DNA of 25,182 nt from Bacillota bacterium (GCA_023391725.1 JAEWAH010000159.1:1-25182), one strand, 5' to 3'. Shown: positions 7,253 to 14,971, counted from the stretch's first letter. Translations and numbers: made by a program. The notes: generated by a model not told the origin, from the sequence alone.

Positions 7253-8079
7253 GCGGCCTCACCCCCCAGCCTTGTAAAGGCGTTGTTCAGCGCATCCGCC
7301 AGCATAAAAAGGCGGTACTCTCCGGAGGCAAAGATATCGCAAAGGGGGTCATCAAGGTACTTTTGGCTAAAAAGCACCGCCAGCGATTCCTCCGTCAGTT
7401 GCTCCTGAGAATTGGGAAATTCCAGCCATACGGGATACCTGTACAACCCGGATACAGCTGCGGCGATGCATTCATCCTTTTGAATGGCAGCCAATGTGAA
7501 CAGGGGATAACCGATCTTCTCCCCCGTTGTATGCTTGGCGTGGACAAAGGGGAGTCGTGCATATTGTTCCTCCACCAGGAAGCGGACGATGAACTCTCCC
7601 GGACCAAGGTACAGTTCCGGCTGAAAGAGATCCCTTATGGGCGCTTCTCGCATCCCGCCAGGGCCGTTAAGCACCGCCGTGGCGCCCGCCAGCAGCAGGG
7701 GCAAAGCGGCTTCATGATAGATGACGGTCCCGGCGACGTTCCCGCCCAGGGTGATCTTGCACTGGGCGGTATGGTCCGCTATCCGGGCGCAGCATTGGGA
7801 TAAAAGGGGAAGCCCGTTCCAGCGGCAGATGCTGTTCAGCGTTTCCGCCGCGCCGAGTGTCATGCAGCCATCCTCCGTCCCAAAGCCATGCATATCCGGA
7901 ATATTCTTCAGGTCGATCACCGCGTCAAAGTGAAGGCTGTTCACCCGGCCCATGGTGATGATCTCCGTTCCGCCGCCAAAGTACAGCGCCTTTTTGCCTT
8001 GCACTGCGAATTCCTGATATGCCTGCGCCGCTTCCTCGAGGTTTTTTGGCTGAAGGTAGGAAAAAGAAAAGGGGATCAT
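7249..8079 (-). CDS. Molybdenum hydroxylase, FAD-binding subunit (CoxM/XdhB type)
   Basis: The middle subunit, 276 residues, which binds FAD through the vanillyl-alcohol-oxidase-like fold. Typical marks are the first FAD loop GGGTEIITMGR and the second TLGGNVAG, after the N-terminal FSYLQPKNLEEAAQAY. The C-terminal CO-dehydrogenase flavoprotein domain (about 170-270) is present but short. The start is ATG 8079, which overlaps the Mo subunit stop (ATGA) and has GGGAGGGG just upstream; an in-frame start 33 bases earlier lies inside the preceding gene. Gene order Mo - FAD - FeS differs from the FAD - FeS - Mo order of several known operons. Confidence 0.92.
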   Translation of the reverse strand: MIPFSFSYLQPKNLEEAAQAYQEFAVQGKKALYFGGGTEIITMGRVNSLHFDAVIDLKNIPDMHGFGTEDGCMTLGAAETLNSICRWNGLPLLSQCCARIADHTAQCKITLGGNVAGTVIYHEAALPLLLAGATAVLNGPGGMREAPIRDLFQPELYLGPGEFIVRFLVEEQYARLPFVHAKHTTGEKIGYPLFTLAAIQKDECIAAAVSGLYRYPVWLEFPNSQEQLTEESLAVLFSQKYLDDPLCDIFASGEYRLFMLADALNNAFTRLGGEAA

Positions 8080-10415
8080 GCTGCCCCTCCCGGCTTTCCC
8101 GCCGCGCGCCAAAGCGCTTCAAAGGTCAGGGGAAGCGTATCGAGTTCCTTGCCCATGGCCCGGGAAAGGGCATTTGAAAGCGCCGCGCCCATGCCCAGGA
8201 CGCCATGCTCCCCCAAGCCCCGGTGCCCATAAGGGCCGTCCATATTGGGCGTTTCCACAAACGCGACTTCATATTGCGGATTCTCCATCGGGTGTATTAC
8301 CTTATACGTGCGGAAACTGCTGGTCATCAGCCGCCCTTCTTCGTTATACACGAAATGCTCCCTGGAGGCCACGCTCAGCCCCATGTGCATCCCCCCGGTG
8401 ATCTGCCCCCGGCAGATGCCCGGGTTGATCACCTTACCCGCGTCTACGGCGGTCACGGCCCTAAGCAGGCGGAAGGTGCATTCCTTCGTATCGTATTCGA
8501 TCTCCACCGCCTGGGCTCCCGGCGTCCAGAAGGGCCCGGCCCGGCCCTGGCCCGTCTCCTTATCCAGTCTGGACAAATGCTCCATGGTATAGCTCCCCCG
8601 GCCGATGATCTGCCCGAAGATGGCCTTGCCGTCCTCAAACTGCAGGCCGCCGGTGAGATGCTTGATCTCAATGGCTACGGAGGGGTCGCTAATCTGGAAG
8701 ACCTTTTCATTTGCCACGGCCAGGTGGTTCTCCTGGCAGCGCAGCGCCACGGCGGCGGCACGTTTCAGCTGTGTGACGGCGTCCTCCAATGCCGCCAGCA
8801 CCGCATTGCCGGCAAGGAAGATGGTCATGCTGGCCACGGTCTTCCAGTGCTGCGGCGCTGTCCTTGTATCGATCCTGTCCTTGACATATACACGGCTTGG
8901 GTCCATGCAAAGTTTTTCCGCCACGATCTGCCGTAGGGCGGCCAGTATTCCCTGGCCGCACTCCACCGCGCCGCAGTGCACGTTTACGCTCCCGTCCTGG
9001 CAAAAGATCACCACCGCCCCCGAGGAAGCGTCGGTGGGAGAACTGGAGGTCTTGGTAAAGCAGGAAAGCCCCTTGGCCCGCACTTTATTGGGGCCAATGG
9101 ATACAAGGGGGCCTTCCTCCCAGCGGATCAGGCGCGCCGCCTCCAAAAGGCATTTTTCGGGCTCGCCATAGTTGCTGGGGGTGAGGGAGACCCCAGTGGC
9201 GGAGTGGAGGCCCGCCCGGTTTATGTTCCTGCGCCTAAGTTCCACGGGGTCCATATGAAGCGCAGCTGCCAGCTTGTCCATCATTCGCTCCATGCAGAAC
9301 GTGCTTACCTCGTGACCAAAACCACGGAAGGAAGTGGCGTACACATGATTGGTGTACACGCACAGCGCGTCTGTCTGCAGGCAGCCGATCTCATACGGTT
9401 CGCCCGTGCTTGCCGCGATGGCACGAGTCATCCGGGGGCCGGTATCGGCGTAGCCGCCCGTATCCAAATGGTATTGAGCCTGCAAAGCCGTGATCTTCCC
9501 CTCCCGCGTCGCGCCCAGCTTGAGATCGCATTCCGCGCCCATTTTGCACCCCACGGAAAAGAAGCACTGCTCTCTGGGAAAGGCGAGGCATACTTTCTTT
9601 CCCCCCACCGCCCTGGTGGCCAGAAAGGCCAGCAGCTCGGGATGGGCGTTCACCTTGCCGCCGTAGGCCCCGCCAGCCGGATACCCATCCACCTCCACCT
9701 GCCCCTGGGGGAGCTTAAACAGGTCCGCAATGGTATTGCGCACCATGTGGGGGGCTTGGGTGGAGGATTGGATAAATACCGTCCCATCGCCACGTATCTC
9801 CGCCAGAGCGCAGCGGGTCTCCATATATCCGTGTGCGGCCTGGGGCAGGCTGAAATGGGCTTCCACCGTTACCTCAGCGCGCTCCCAGCCTTCCCTCATA
9901 TCCCCCTTGCGGGTCTTTGCGTGCTGAACGATATTGGAGCCTGCCAGGGGATAGACCTCCCCCGAGGGAAGCAAATATTCCTTCAGCTGCGGGTGTATGA
10001 GCGGAGCGTCCGGTTTAAGGGCTTCCGCCACTTTTGATAGGACGGGCAGCGGCGCGTAAGTCTCCCGGATCAAGTTTGCCGCCTGCCTCGCCTGCCAGGG
10101 TTCCCTGGCCACCACCAGGGCCACCGGCTCGCCAAAGTACCGCACCGTGCCCCGGGCCAGGATGGGCATATCCCGGATCTGCGGACCGGTGAGCAACAAG
10201 CAGTCTTCGCCTGTAAGGATAGCCTGCACCCCTGGGACAGCCCATGCTTCTGAAACGTCAACGGACTGCAATAGTCCATGGGCCACGGTGGAGGTATGCA
10301 AGGCGGCGTGAAGGCAGAGCGCGGGCGCATCGTCCCGCACATACCGCATCGTCCCGGCTGCCTTGTCCATGGCGTCCTGGCGCGTGAGCGCCGCCGTCAG
10401 TATGCCCTGGTCCAT
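8076..10415 (-). CDS. Molybdenum hydroxylase, molybdopterin-binding catalytic subunit
   Basis: The large subunit of a xanthine dehydrogenase/aldehyde oxidase-family enzyme, about 779 residues, hydroxylating an N-heterocycle or aldehyde with water as oxygen donor. It opens with the usual TRQDAMDKAAGTMRYVRD, followed by GEPVALVVA, the cofactor loop GGAYGGK (usually GGGFGGK), FRGFGHEV, GAVECGQGILAAL and GHRGLGEHG. The Glu of that last motif is the expected catalytic base (about E736, codon at 8208-8210). The start is uncertain: ATG 10415 (AAAGGG nearby) is chosen, with ATG 10454 possible. The frame remains open to 10511, but that stretch contains the terminator of the upstream operon. Substrate unknown; no xanthine-specific or selenium-maturation neighbour is visible. 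Confidence 0.9.
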   Translation of the reverse strand: MDQGILTAALTRQDAMDKAAGTMRYVRDDAPALCLHAALHTSTVAHGLLQSVDVSEAWAVPGVQAILTGEDCLLLTGPQIRDMPILARGTVRYFGEPVALVVAREPWQARQAANLIRETYAPLPVLSKVAEALKPDAPLIHPQLKEYLLPSGEVYPLAGSNIVQHAKTRKGDMREGWERAEVTVEAHFSLPQAAHGYMETRCALAEIRGDGTVFIQSSTQAPHMVRNTIADLFKLPQGQVEVDGYPAGGAYGGKVNAHPELLAFLATRAVGGKKVCLAFPREQCFFSVGCKMGAECDLKLGATREGKITALQAQYHLDTGGYADTGPRMTRAIAASTGEPYEIGCLQTDALCVYTNHVYATSFRGFGHEVSTFCMERMMDKLAAALHMDPVELRRRNINRAGLHSATGVSLTPSNYGEPEKCLLEAARLIRWEEGPLVSIGPNKVRAKGLSCFTKTSSSPTDASSGAVVIFCQDGSVNVHCGAVECGQGILAALRQIVAEKLCMDPSRVYVKDRIDTRTAPQHWKTVASMTIFLAGNAVLAALEDAVTQLKRAAAVALRCQENHLAVANEKVFQISDPSVAIEIKHLTGGLQFEDGKAIFGQIIGRGSYTMEHLSRLDKETGQGRAGPFWTPGAQAVEIEYDTKECTFRLLRAVTAVDAGKVINPGICRGQITGGMHMGLSVASREHFVYNEEGRLMTSSFRTYKVIHPMENPQYEVAFVETPNMDGPYGHRGLGEHGVLGMGAALSNALSRAMGKELDTLPLTFEALWRAAGKPGGAA

Positions 10416-10481
10416 CCTGCACGACCCTTTCTCTATATGGATGGCAGGTTCCATTTTGTCCTGCCGCCTTACAGAGTTGCC

Positions 10482-10507
10482 AAAAAAAGGCCGCCCTATA
10501 CGGGCGG
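10482..10507 (-). terminator. Intrinsic terminator after the NUDIX gene
   Basis: On the - strand a CCGCCC/GGGCGG stem with a 5-base loop (10491-10507) is followed by CC and a seven-T run (10482-10488). It closes the padR-HAAS-PHP-NUDIX operon and separates it from the molybdenum hydroxylase genes. Confidence 0.85.
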
Positions 10508-10559
10508 ACACTTTCAGGAAAATGGCGGTTACACTCTCCTGGCCTTGTACGTTTCATCT

Positions 10560-11042
10560 TCACTGCTCAAACAGCCAATCAATATACCCGAGCGTGGGCA
10601 CCAATTCCCCTTCCTCCCATAACTTCATAAGGTCGTCTTTCGTGGCCCACTTGGCGTCACACGTTTCGCCTTCCTGAAAAACGACGCTTTGGATGTCCGC
10701 TTCATGGTGAAAGAGCCAGACATCAAAAAAGTCATCCCGGCGGATTCCCGACCGGATCACTCGCCCGTTTTCGGGAGGCAGAATGATGCCCAGTTCCTCC
10801 TGCACCTCCCGCAAGGCCGCCTGAAGGCTCGTTTCACCTGCAAGGACCGAGCCGCCGGTGCACTCCCAGAGGTTAGGATACGGCTTGTTGGGCGTGCGCT
10901 TGGAGATCAGGTATTCGCCGCGGCTGTTTTGTATCCACACATGAACCACCAGGTGATACTCCCCGGGATTCACGGGTTTGCCCCGCTCATGCACCTGGCC
11001 GGTGGGATTGCGGTTTTCATCCAAGACGTCCCAGAATTCCAT
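10560..11042 (-). CDS. NUDIX hydrolase, IPP-isomerase-like subfamily
   Basis: A 160-residue cytoplasmic pyrophosphohydrolase. The Nudix box is complete: G-G-S-V-L-A-G-E, then REVQEELGI, with the metal-binding glutamates in place. The N terminus (EFWDVLDENRNPTGQVHERG) and EYHLVVHVWIQN are typical of the subgroup related to isopentenyl-diphosphate isomerase and YfcD-like hydrolases, whose substrates are mostly unknown. The start is ATG 11042 with AGGGGAG nine bases before it; the longer frame to 11165 overlaps the PHP gene and has no support. It is the last gene of the padR operon, 37 bases after the PHP gene. Confidence 0.9.
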   Translation of the reverse strand: MEFWDVLDENRNPTGQVHERGKPVNPGEYHLVVHVWIQNSRGEYLISKRTPNKPYPNLWECTGGSVLAGETSLQAALREVQEELGIILPPENGRVIRSGIRRDDFFDVWLFHHEADIQSVVFQEGETCDAKWATKDDLMKLWEEGELVPTLGYIDWLFEQ

Positions 11043-11079
11043 GCTTTTTCTCCCCTCATTTGTTCGGACTTGGTCGCGC

Positions 11080-11850
11080 TTAAAGCAACGCTTCCAGTTT
11101 CCGGATGTTCGCCCCCACATCTTCCGGCCTGTGAGCGTCGGAGGCGGTGAGCAGGCGCACGTCATTATTAAGAAGTACCGCCCGCATTTTTTCGTTCATG
11201 CCCAGCTCATTGTGCCTGCCATAGTTCAGGTAAAGCCCTCCGCTCTGCTCCGCGTACATACCGCCCTGATTCAGAAGCCGGGCAATCTTTTCGTAGGTTT
11301 CTATAAGATCAGCCTTTGGATGATGCCCAAAGCACTTGATGGAATCGGGATGCGCCACGCCAGTAAAAAGGCGGCTTTTGATCAGCTGTTCCATGATCTC
11401 ATAATAGCTAGTATACAGGGGATCGATGTCCTTGCCCGCCCAGAATTCCGCCTTATGGTCGAAGGCAAACCCGTCGATCCAGTGGACGGACCCGGTAAGA
11501 AAATCGAATGGATGCGCTTTTGTTACGCTGCGTACCAGCTCTTCCGTGCCCGGCTCGTAGCAGATCTCCAGCCCGAACCTTACCCGGATAGGGAATTGCT
11601 CTTTCCGGCATGCCTCTATCAGGCGCACATAAGCCGAAAGCGTCCATATGTTTCGCCGCGCGTACCACTCCCGCTGATAGCTGCTGTATGCGCACATATT
11701 GGCATACAGCGGGGCGAATTCCCGGAAGCGGTGGGAATGCTCCAGCAGCCAGATTTCTTTAAGCTCCATAGCTTCGGCCTGGCGGACGAAGCGCCAAACC
11801 CATTCCGGGGTGTAGGGCCCTTTCTCCAGATGGATATGGCAATCCAGCAT
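11080..11850 (-). CDS. PHP-domain phosphoesterase (histidinol-phosphatase-like)
   Basis: A 256-residue metal-dependent phosphoesterase of the PHP superfamily. Visible metal-binding motifs are CHIHLE (H5, H7), EHSHRF, FDFLTGSVHWIDG, GVAHPDSIKCFG and the closing TASDAHRPEDVG. The layout is that of HisK-type histidinol-phosphatases, yet no other histidine-biosynthesis gene is in the window, so the substrate may be different. A good ribosome site (AAGGAG) precedes the ATG at 11850. It lies 33 bases after the HAAS membrane protein gene, within the operon driven from 13262. Confidence 0.85.
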   Translation of the reverse strand: MLDCHIHLEKGPYTPEWVWRFVRQAEAMELKEIWLLEHSHRFREFAPLYANMCAYSSYQREWYARRNIWTLSAYVRLIEACRKEQFPIRVRFGLEICYEPGTEELVRSVTKAHPFDFLTGSVHWIDGFAFDHKAEFWAGKDIDPLYTSYYEIMEQLIKSRLFTGVAHPDSIKCFGHHPKADLIETYEKIARLLNQGGMYAEQSGGLYLNYGRHNELGMNEKMRAVLLNNDVRLLTASDAHRPEDVGANIRKLEALL

Positions 11851-11883
11851 TTTCGCTCTCCTTAAGAGAGATTCTTTTGAGGT

Positions 11884-12876
11884 TTACCGTCTGCTTTTGT
11901 AGGCTTTTACGAAATTAGTGATGATATCGGCCAGCGTGCCAAGGAGCACCAGCACCGTGAATACGGCGATGCCCGTTTGCCAATGGCTTGCCACAGCGGC
12001 CTCGTTAAGCTTAAGAGCCTGGGCCATGCGCGCGAGGAACGCCGGGTTGTAGGTCTCCGGGTCGTTTACGAACAGAGCGGTTACAATGGCCCCCGCCGCG
12101 CCGCTCACGGCACTGCAAGCGGCCAGAAGGTAAGTCCAGCGGCGGTAAAAAAGCTTCATGAGTGCCAGTGCCCAGCCAAGGGCAGTGGTAAAAACGAACA
12201 GCGGGATATAGTAGGAGAGCACCGCGCTGTTAAACAGCGGAATGCTGGCAGCACCGCCATTAAAATCCCACCATGCGAAGAAGTAGGGAAAGCGTGTGAT
12301 CAAAAGAAGCCCCAGGGCCGAAAACACAATGCTCGTTACTGCTTCCCCCCGGGATATCTTGACAGCTGCCTCCGGCGGCACCTCGGGCAGGTCGTTTGGG
12401 GACCATTCGCCTTTGCCTTTTCGCCTGATGCCTCCGAACCGTTCCACCATCGCAAAGCTCAGCGTCGTCCACAAGAAGGCCTGGCCTACTGCCATCACCG
12501 CGCCGGTGATCACGCTGGAAAGCGCGGCGGCAAATATCTGGATCGGCGTGCCGCCCTGAGGGGCATTCAGAAGCGTATCCGCCAGCTTGATGACGACCAT
12601 TACCGCGGTGAGCAGGGGGATTAAGAGCTTGAGCAGCGCCAGATAATCGTCGTAAACGGCGGGCGAGATCAAATACTGCGGGCCGGGGCGGTACTGCTCC
12701 GCCAGCTTCATGGGGTCGCCCAGGGAGGATAGCGCACGCAGCACATCCTCCTGTGATGGGCTTTCGGGCAGCATATCCGCAATGTTGGCCCGCAGTTCCT
12801 TTTCCACCTCTGGCCGGCTCTTTTCCGGCAGGCGCCGGACCACGTCGTACACGTAGCGGTCCATCAAATCATTCAC
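11884..12876 (-). CDS. HAAS-domain multi-pass membrane protein
   Basis: A 330-residue membrane protein. The first ~75 residues (NDLMDRYVYDVVRRLPEKSR, then LSSLGDP...LAEQYR) form the helical HAAS/DUF1700-type domain found in proteins encoded next to PadR repressors. About seven hydrophobic helices follow to the C terminus (for example LLKLLIPLLTAVMVVIKLA and GIAVFTVLVLLGTLADIIT). The start is GTG 12876, which overlaps the padR stop (GTGA) and has AAGGAGG eight bases upstream; the longer frame to 12927 lies inside padR. HAAS proteins are thought to act together with their PadR partner in membrane-stress or transport control; the exact role is not known. Confidence 0.85.
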   Translation of the reverse strand: MNDLMDRYVYDVVRRLPEKSRPEVEKELRANIADMLPESPSQEDVLRALSSLGDPMKLAEQYRPGPQYLISPAVYDDYLALLKLLIPLLTAVMVVIKLADTLLNAPQGGTPIQIFAAALSSVITGAVMAVGQAFLWTTLSFAMVERFGGIRRKGKGEWSPNDLPEVPPEAAVKISRGEAVTSIVFSALGLLLITRFPYFFAWWDFNGGAASIPLFNSAVLSYYIPLFVFTTALGWALALMKLFYRRWTYLLAACSAVSGAAGAIVTALFVNDPETYNPAFLARMAQALKLNEAAVASHWQTGIAVFTVLVLLGTLADIITNFVKAYKSRR

Positions 12877-13220
12877 TCCGATTCCTCCTTCAATAAGGTC
12901 GCCATATCGTCGGCCAGATGCAGCCATTCATCCTTGAGCGCCTTGTACATTTCAAGCCCCTTGCTGCTTAGCATGTAATATTTGCGGGGCCGGTTTTCGG
13001 CGGTGTCCCATTGGCTGTCCAGCAGCCCCTGGGATTCCAGCCTGCGCAAAAGGGGGTAGAGGGTCCCCGCCTCCATGCTGGTGTGTTTCTCCTCCAGTCG
13101 CTGAAGCAGCGAGTAGCCGTAGCACGGGGTCTTCAACTGGCTCAAAACAGCCAGCGTCAGCGTGCCCCGGCGCATTTCCAGGAAAATCCCCGAAAGGACT
13201 TCCGAATCCTCCAATGCCAT
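12873..13220 (-). CDS. PadR family transcriptional regulator
   Basis: A small DNA-binding repressor, about 115 residues, with the PadR winged helix: RGTLTLAVLSQLKTPCYGYSLLQRL, then the METLYP-like MEAGTLYPLLRRLESQGLL and ENRPRKYYMLSSKG. A short C-terminal helix for dimerisation follows. First gene of the operon, overlapping the HAAS gene by 4 bases. The start is not certain. ATG 13220 sits directly against GAGGTG and only about 6 bases from the predicted transcript start, so it would be nearly leaderless. TTG 13214 would give GAGGTG a 6-base spacing. The frame's first start, at 13262, is inside the -35 box and can be excluded. It probably represses its own operon. Confidence 0.9.
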   Translation of the reverse strand: MALEDSEVLSGIFLEMRRGTLTLAVLSQLKTPCYGYSLLQRLEEKHTSMEAGTLYPLLRRLESQGLLDSQWDTAENRPRKYYMLSSKGLEMYKALKDEWLHLADDMATLLKEESE

Positions 13221-13232
13221 CACCTCGGGAAC

Positions 13233-13262
13233 ATTATATGATGTGATACACACTATTGTCAA
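13233..13262 (-). promoter_or_regulatory. Promoter and likely operator of the padR operon
   Basis: On the - strand TTGACA (13262-13257) and TATAAT (13238-13233) are both perfect, with an 18-base spacer. The spacer holds the dyad TGTG-TAT-CACA, a plausible PadR-type operator for autorepression. The predicted start, near 13226, leaves almost no leader. Confidence 0.8.
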
Positions 13263-13362
13263 TAGAATAATATTAAGATTTCCATTTCTCTGAAAATGCT
13301 TTCTGTTTTATCCTGCTTTGCGCTTTTCTTTTGAAATAAACTGTGATTTGGCGGGGTGTAGG

Positions 13363-13530
13363 CATATTGCCCGGGGGAAGGGAGAGTCTCCAAATGGTGT
13401 CGCCCGCAGGCTCCTTACGAGGTGTCCTGCTCGAGAAGAAGGATGCATCATTTCCAAAGCTGGCACGTACCAACACCTCTTCCGCCTCCTTCGTCGGCAC
13501 CTTTCCCTCAAGGGGAAGGCTTTTGGTTAG
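13363..13530. repeat. Palindromic intergenic repeat element, copy 3
   Basis: The right end is clear: CCTCCTTCGTCGGCAC (13484-13499), then hairpin CCTTTCCCT-CA-AGGGGAAGG (13500-13519), then CTTTTGG. This block is nearly identical to the reverse complement of the left end of the MITE-like element at 5249-5505. The left limit is a guess from the GC-rich, structured stretch that starts near GCCCGGGGGAAGGG. No coding sequence is supported here. Confidence 0.5.
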
Positions 13531-13720
13531 ATGGGCTCCTGTAACTGAAAATGAATGACTTGAATTCGGCTTGAACCGCACCACCAAATCATTATTTACT
13601 AAAGAGGAAGGCAAGTCGAGGAAGGAAGGCCGAGAAAGGGCAAGAGCGGAGGGCGGACAAAGTGCAGTACGGTGCGATGGCGATAAAGGTAGGGCTTGGC
13701 TTTTCCCTGCCAACATAGTT
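13531..13720. other. Intergenic stretch without recognisable gene
   Basis: Between the repeat copy and the hairpin at 13721 lies a purine-rich segment (many AAGG/GAGG runs) with no ribosome-site-plus-start combination and no family match. A - strand frame running through it and the repeat reads as low-complexity Ser/Pro-rich sequence and is taken as chance. Confidence 0.5.
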
Positions 13721-13751
13721 CGCCCCCATGCCGGATAACGGTATGGGGGCG
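13721..13751 (-). terminator. Strong hairpin downstream of the stress-protein gene
   Basis: CGCCCCCATGCCG pairs with CGGTATGGGGGCG (one G-T wobble) around a 5-base loop. It lies about 120 bases after the stop of the universal-stress-type gene read on the - strand. There is no T-run, so termination is likely but not certain. Confidence 0.5.
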
Positions 13752-13869
13752 CTGTTGAGATTAGATATTTGAATTTCGAGAAGTGATAAAAGTTTCCACT
13801 TTTGATCGATATGAAGCTAAAGAGTAGATGATAGATTCCACTTTCATAGGGAAATAGAGGGAAGAAATG

Positions 13870-14256
13870 CTATACCATCACCACATGCATCTGCACGTGA
13901 GGGAGCTTTGCGCGGATCAGCCCGGCCACATCCTTTTGATCCTGGTTTTCGGAGCGGCCGGAGCCCAGCACGATATGGGCGGCGTGCTGCTCCAGGGCAT
14001 ACTGGATCAGCCGCTCCAGCGGGTCAGGGGCGCGCAGCACCGCCATTTCCGCCCCGGCCTCGCTGGATAATTGGTACAGGTAATTGAGGGCGTCGCTCTG
14101 GGTGGAATTGCCTAAGAGCGGCGCGCCGTTAGGCGCCACATGCACCACCAAAAGGGGCAGATCAAGGCTGCCCGCCAATTGCTGGCCCTTTTGTATCAGC
14201 CGGTCGCATGTCTTTTGACCGGTCACGCAAACAAGAACGGGATGCGCTTCCTGCAC
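13870..14256 (-). CDS. Universal stress protein-like domain (KdpD-type), stand-alone
   Basis: A 128-residue protein of the UspA nucleotide-binding fold. It resembles the USP domain inside KdpD sensor kinases: VLVCVTGQKTCDRLIQKGQQ at the start, LPLLVVHVAP, then HIVLGSGRSENQDQ near the end. The last stretch matches the usual G-x2-G-x9-G phosphate loop only in part, so nucleotide binding is uncertain. No kinase or Kdp ATPase subunit is present here. The start is GTG 14256, with AAGGAG nine bases upstream that itself sits inside a short dyad (GGAGAT/ATCTCC). Probably in one transcript with the membrane protein gene upstream. Confidence 0.75.
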   Translation of the reverse strand: MQEAHPVLVCVTGQKTCDRLIQKGQQLAGSLDLPLLVVHVAPNGAPLLGNSTQSDALNYLYQLSSEAGAEMAVLRAPDPLERLIQYALEQHAAHIVLGSGRSENQDQKDVAGLIRAKLPHVQMHVVMV

Positions 14257-14270
14257 GGAGATGATCTCCT

Positions 14271-14372
14271 TTACTTGTAGCCAATAAATTCATTCGGGCG
14301 GCGCATCGGAGGCCGCTTTTCCGCCCCGCTGTCCATCTTCATCAAATCATCGGCTACTTGCTTTGAGGGCAT
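14271..14372 (-). CDS. Possible 33-residue small protein
   Basis: An open frame from ATG 14372 to TAA 14271 encodes a charged, soluble peptide (starts MPSKQVADDLMKMDSG, ends RRPNEFIGYK). It fills the gap between the two-helix membrane protein and the stress-type protein, and its stop codon runs directly into the ribosome site of the latter, as in translationally coupled genes. No convincing ribosome site precedes its ATG, and I recognise no family. The frame is also open upstream to just beyond the preceding gene's stop but has no start codon there. It may be real or chance. Confidence 0.35.
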   Translation of the reverse strand: MPSKQVADDLMKMDSGAEKRPPMRRPNEFIGYK

Positions 14373-14419
14373 ACCAAAACAGGCCCGGTAGGCCGGGGAT
14401 ATGGCCTGTGGAGATGACC

Positions 14420-14887
14420 TCAGGCTTCCCTTAAGACATTCGCCACAGCTTTATCGTGGGAAACGACGGTGATCTTTTCGCCTTGCGCAAAGGCTGGCGT
14501 TTCCTTATGTACATCGTAGTAAAACAGCCTGTCGTCCGCCTCGTCGGCTTTTTCACCCACGTTGACGGTCATGGCGTAATACTGGACGCCATCTCGCCAG
14601 CAAGGCTCGCTGCTTACGGATACAAAACGGCCCGTTGTCTCCCGTGTGCGTCCCTCCAGCACGTTGCGCAGATGACGCCCATAGCACACGATGGGGCTTA
14701 AGAAAAGCCCCCAGCAGAAGATGAAGAGGGCCCCGCCCAGGATGGTGAGCAGGATGGTCAGCCACTGCATCCGAAAAATCAGAGAAATCACGATGCCCGC
14801 CACGATAAGTGCCAGGGGAATTAAAAGCGCCGTGAGCCGCCGTTTCAATTGTCCGCGGTTTTCCTGAAGGTCGCTTTGCTGATACAA
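14420..14887 (-). CDS. Two-helix membrane protein of unknown function
   Basis: I do not recognise a named family. The protein has about 155 residues from the preferred start: a short charged N terminus (YQQSDLQENRGQLKRR), two adjacent hydrophobic helices (LTALLIPLALIVAGIVISLI and LTILLTILGGALFIFCWGLF), then a soluble beta-rich domain of about 95 residues (GRFVSVSSEPCWRDGVQYY, ending DKAVANVLREA). The TTG at 14887 has GGAGG eight bases before it. The ATG at 14929 lies only a few bases from the predicted transcript start and has a poor ribosome site, so TTG is preferred. First gene of the transcript containing the stress-type protein. Confidence 0.7.
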   Translation of the reverse strand: MYQQSDLQENRGQLKRRLTALLIPLALIVAGIVISLIFRMQWLTILLTILGGALFIFCWGLFLSPIVCYGRHLRNVLEGRTRETTGRFVSVSSEPCWRDGVQYYAMTVNVGEKADEADDRLFYYDVHKETPAFAQGEKITVVSHDKAVANVLREA

Positions 14888-14942
14888 TGCTGTTTCCTCC
14901 GTATGGTATGCGTAAGAACAGGACGGCATGCGCCCCTATCTA

Positions 14943-14971
14943 GTTATACGCCAAATGGCGCCGCTTGTAAA
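14943..14971 (-). promoter_or_regulatory. Promoter of the two-helix membrane protein gene
   Basis: On the - strand TTTACA (14971-14966) and TATAAC (14948-14943) lie 17 bases apart. The spacer includes the dyad CGCCA-AA-TGGCG (14949-14960), a possible binding site. Confidence 0.6.

Noticed and set aside
8976..10037. Long + strand open frame (353 codons) opposite the molybdenum hydroxylase gene
   Set aside because: It lies entirely antisense to a gene with clear family motifs, has no family match and reads as a shadow of biased codons.
10416..10511. N-terminal extension of the molybdenum hydroxylase large subunit to 10511
   Set aside because: This region carries the intrinsic terminator of the upstream operon and has no good ribosome site.
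13273..13716. 147-codon - strand frame upstream of padR
   Set aside because: It crosses the repeat element, is Ser/Pro-rich and low in complexity, and has no ribosome site.
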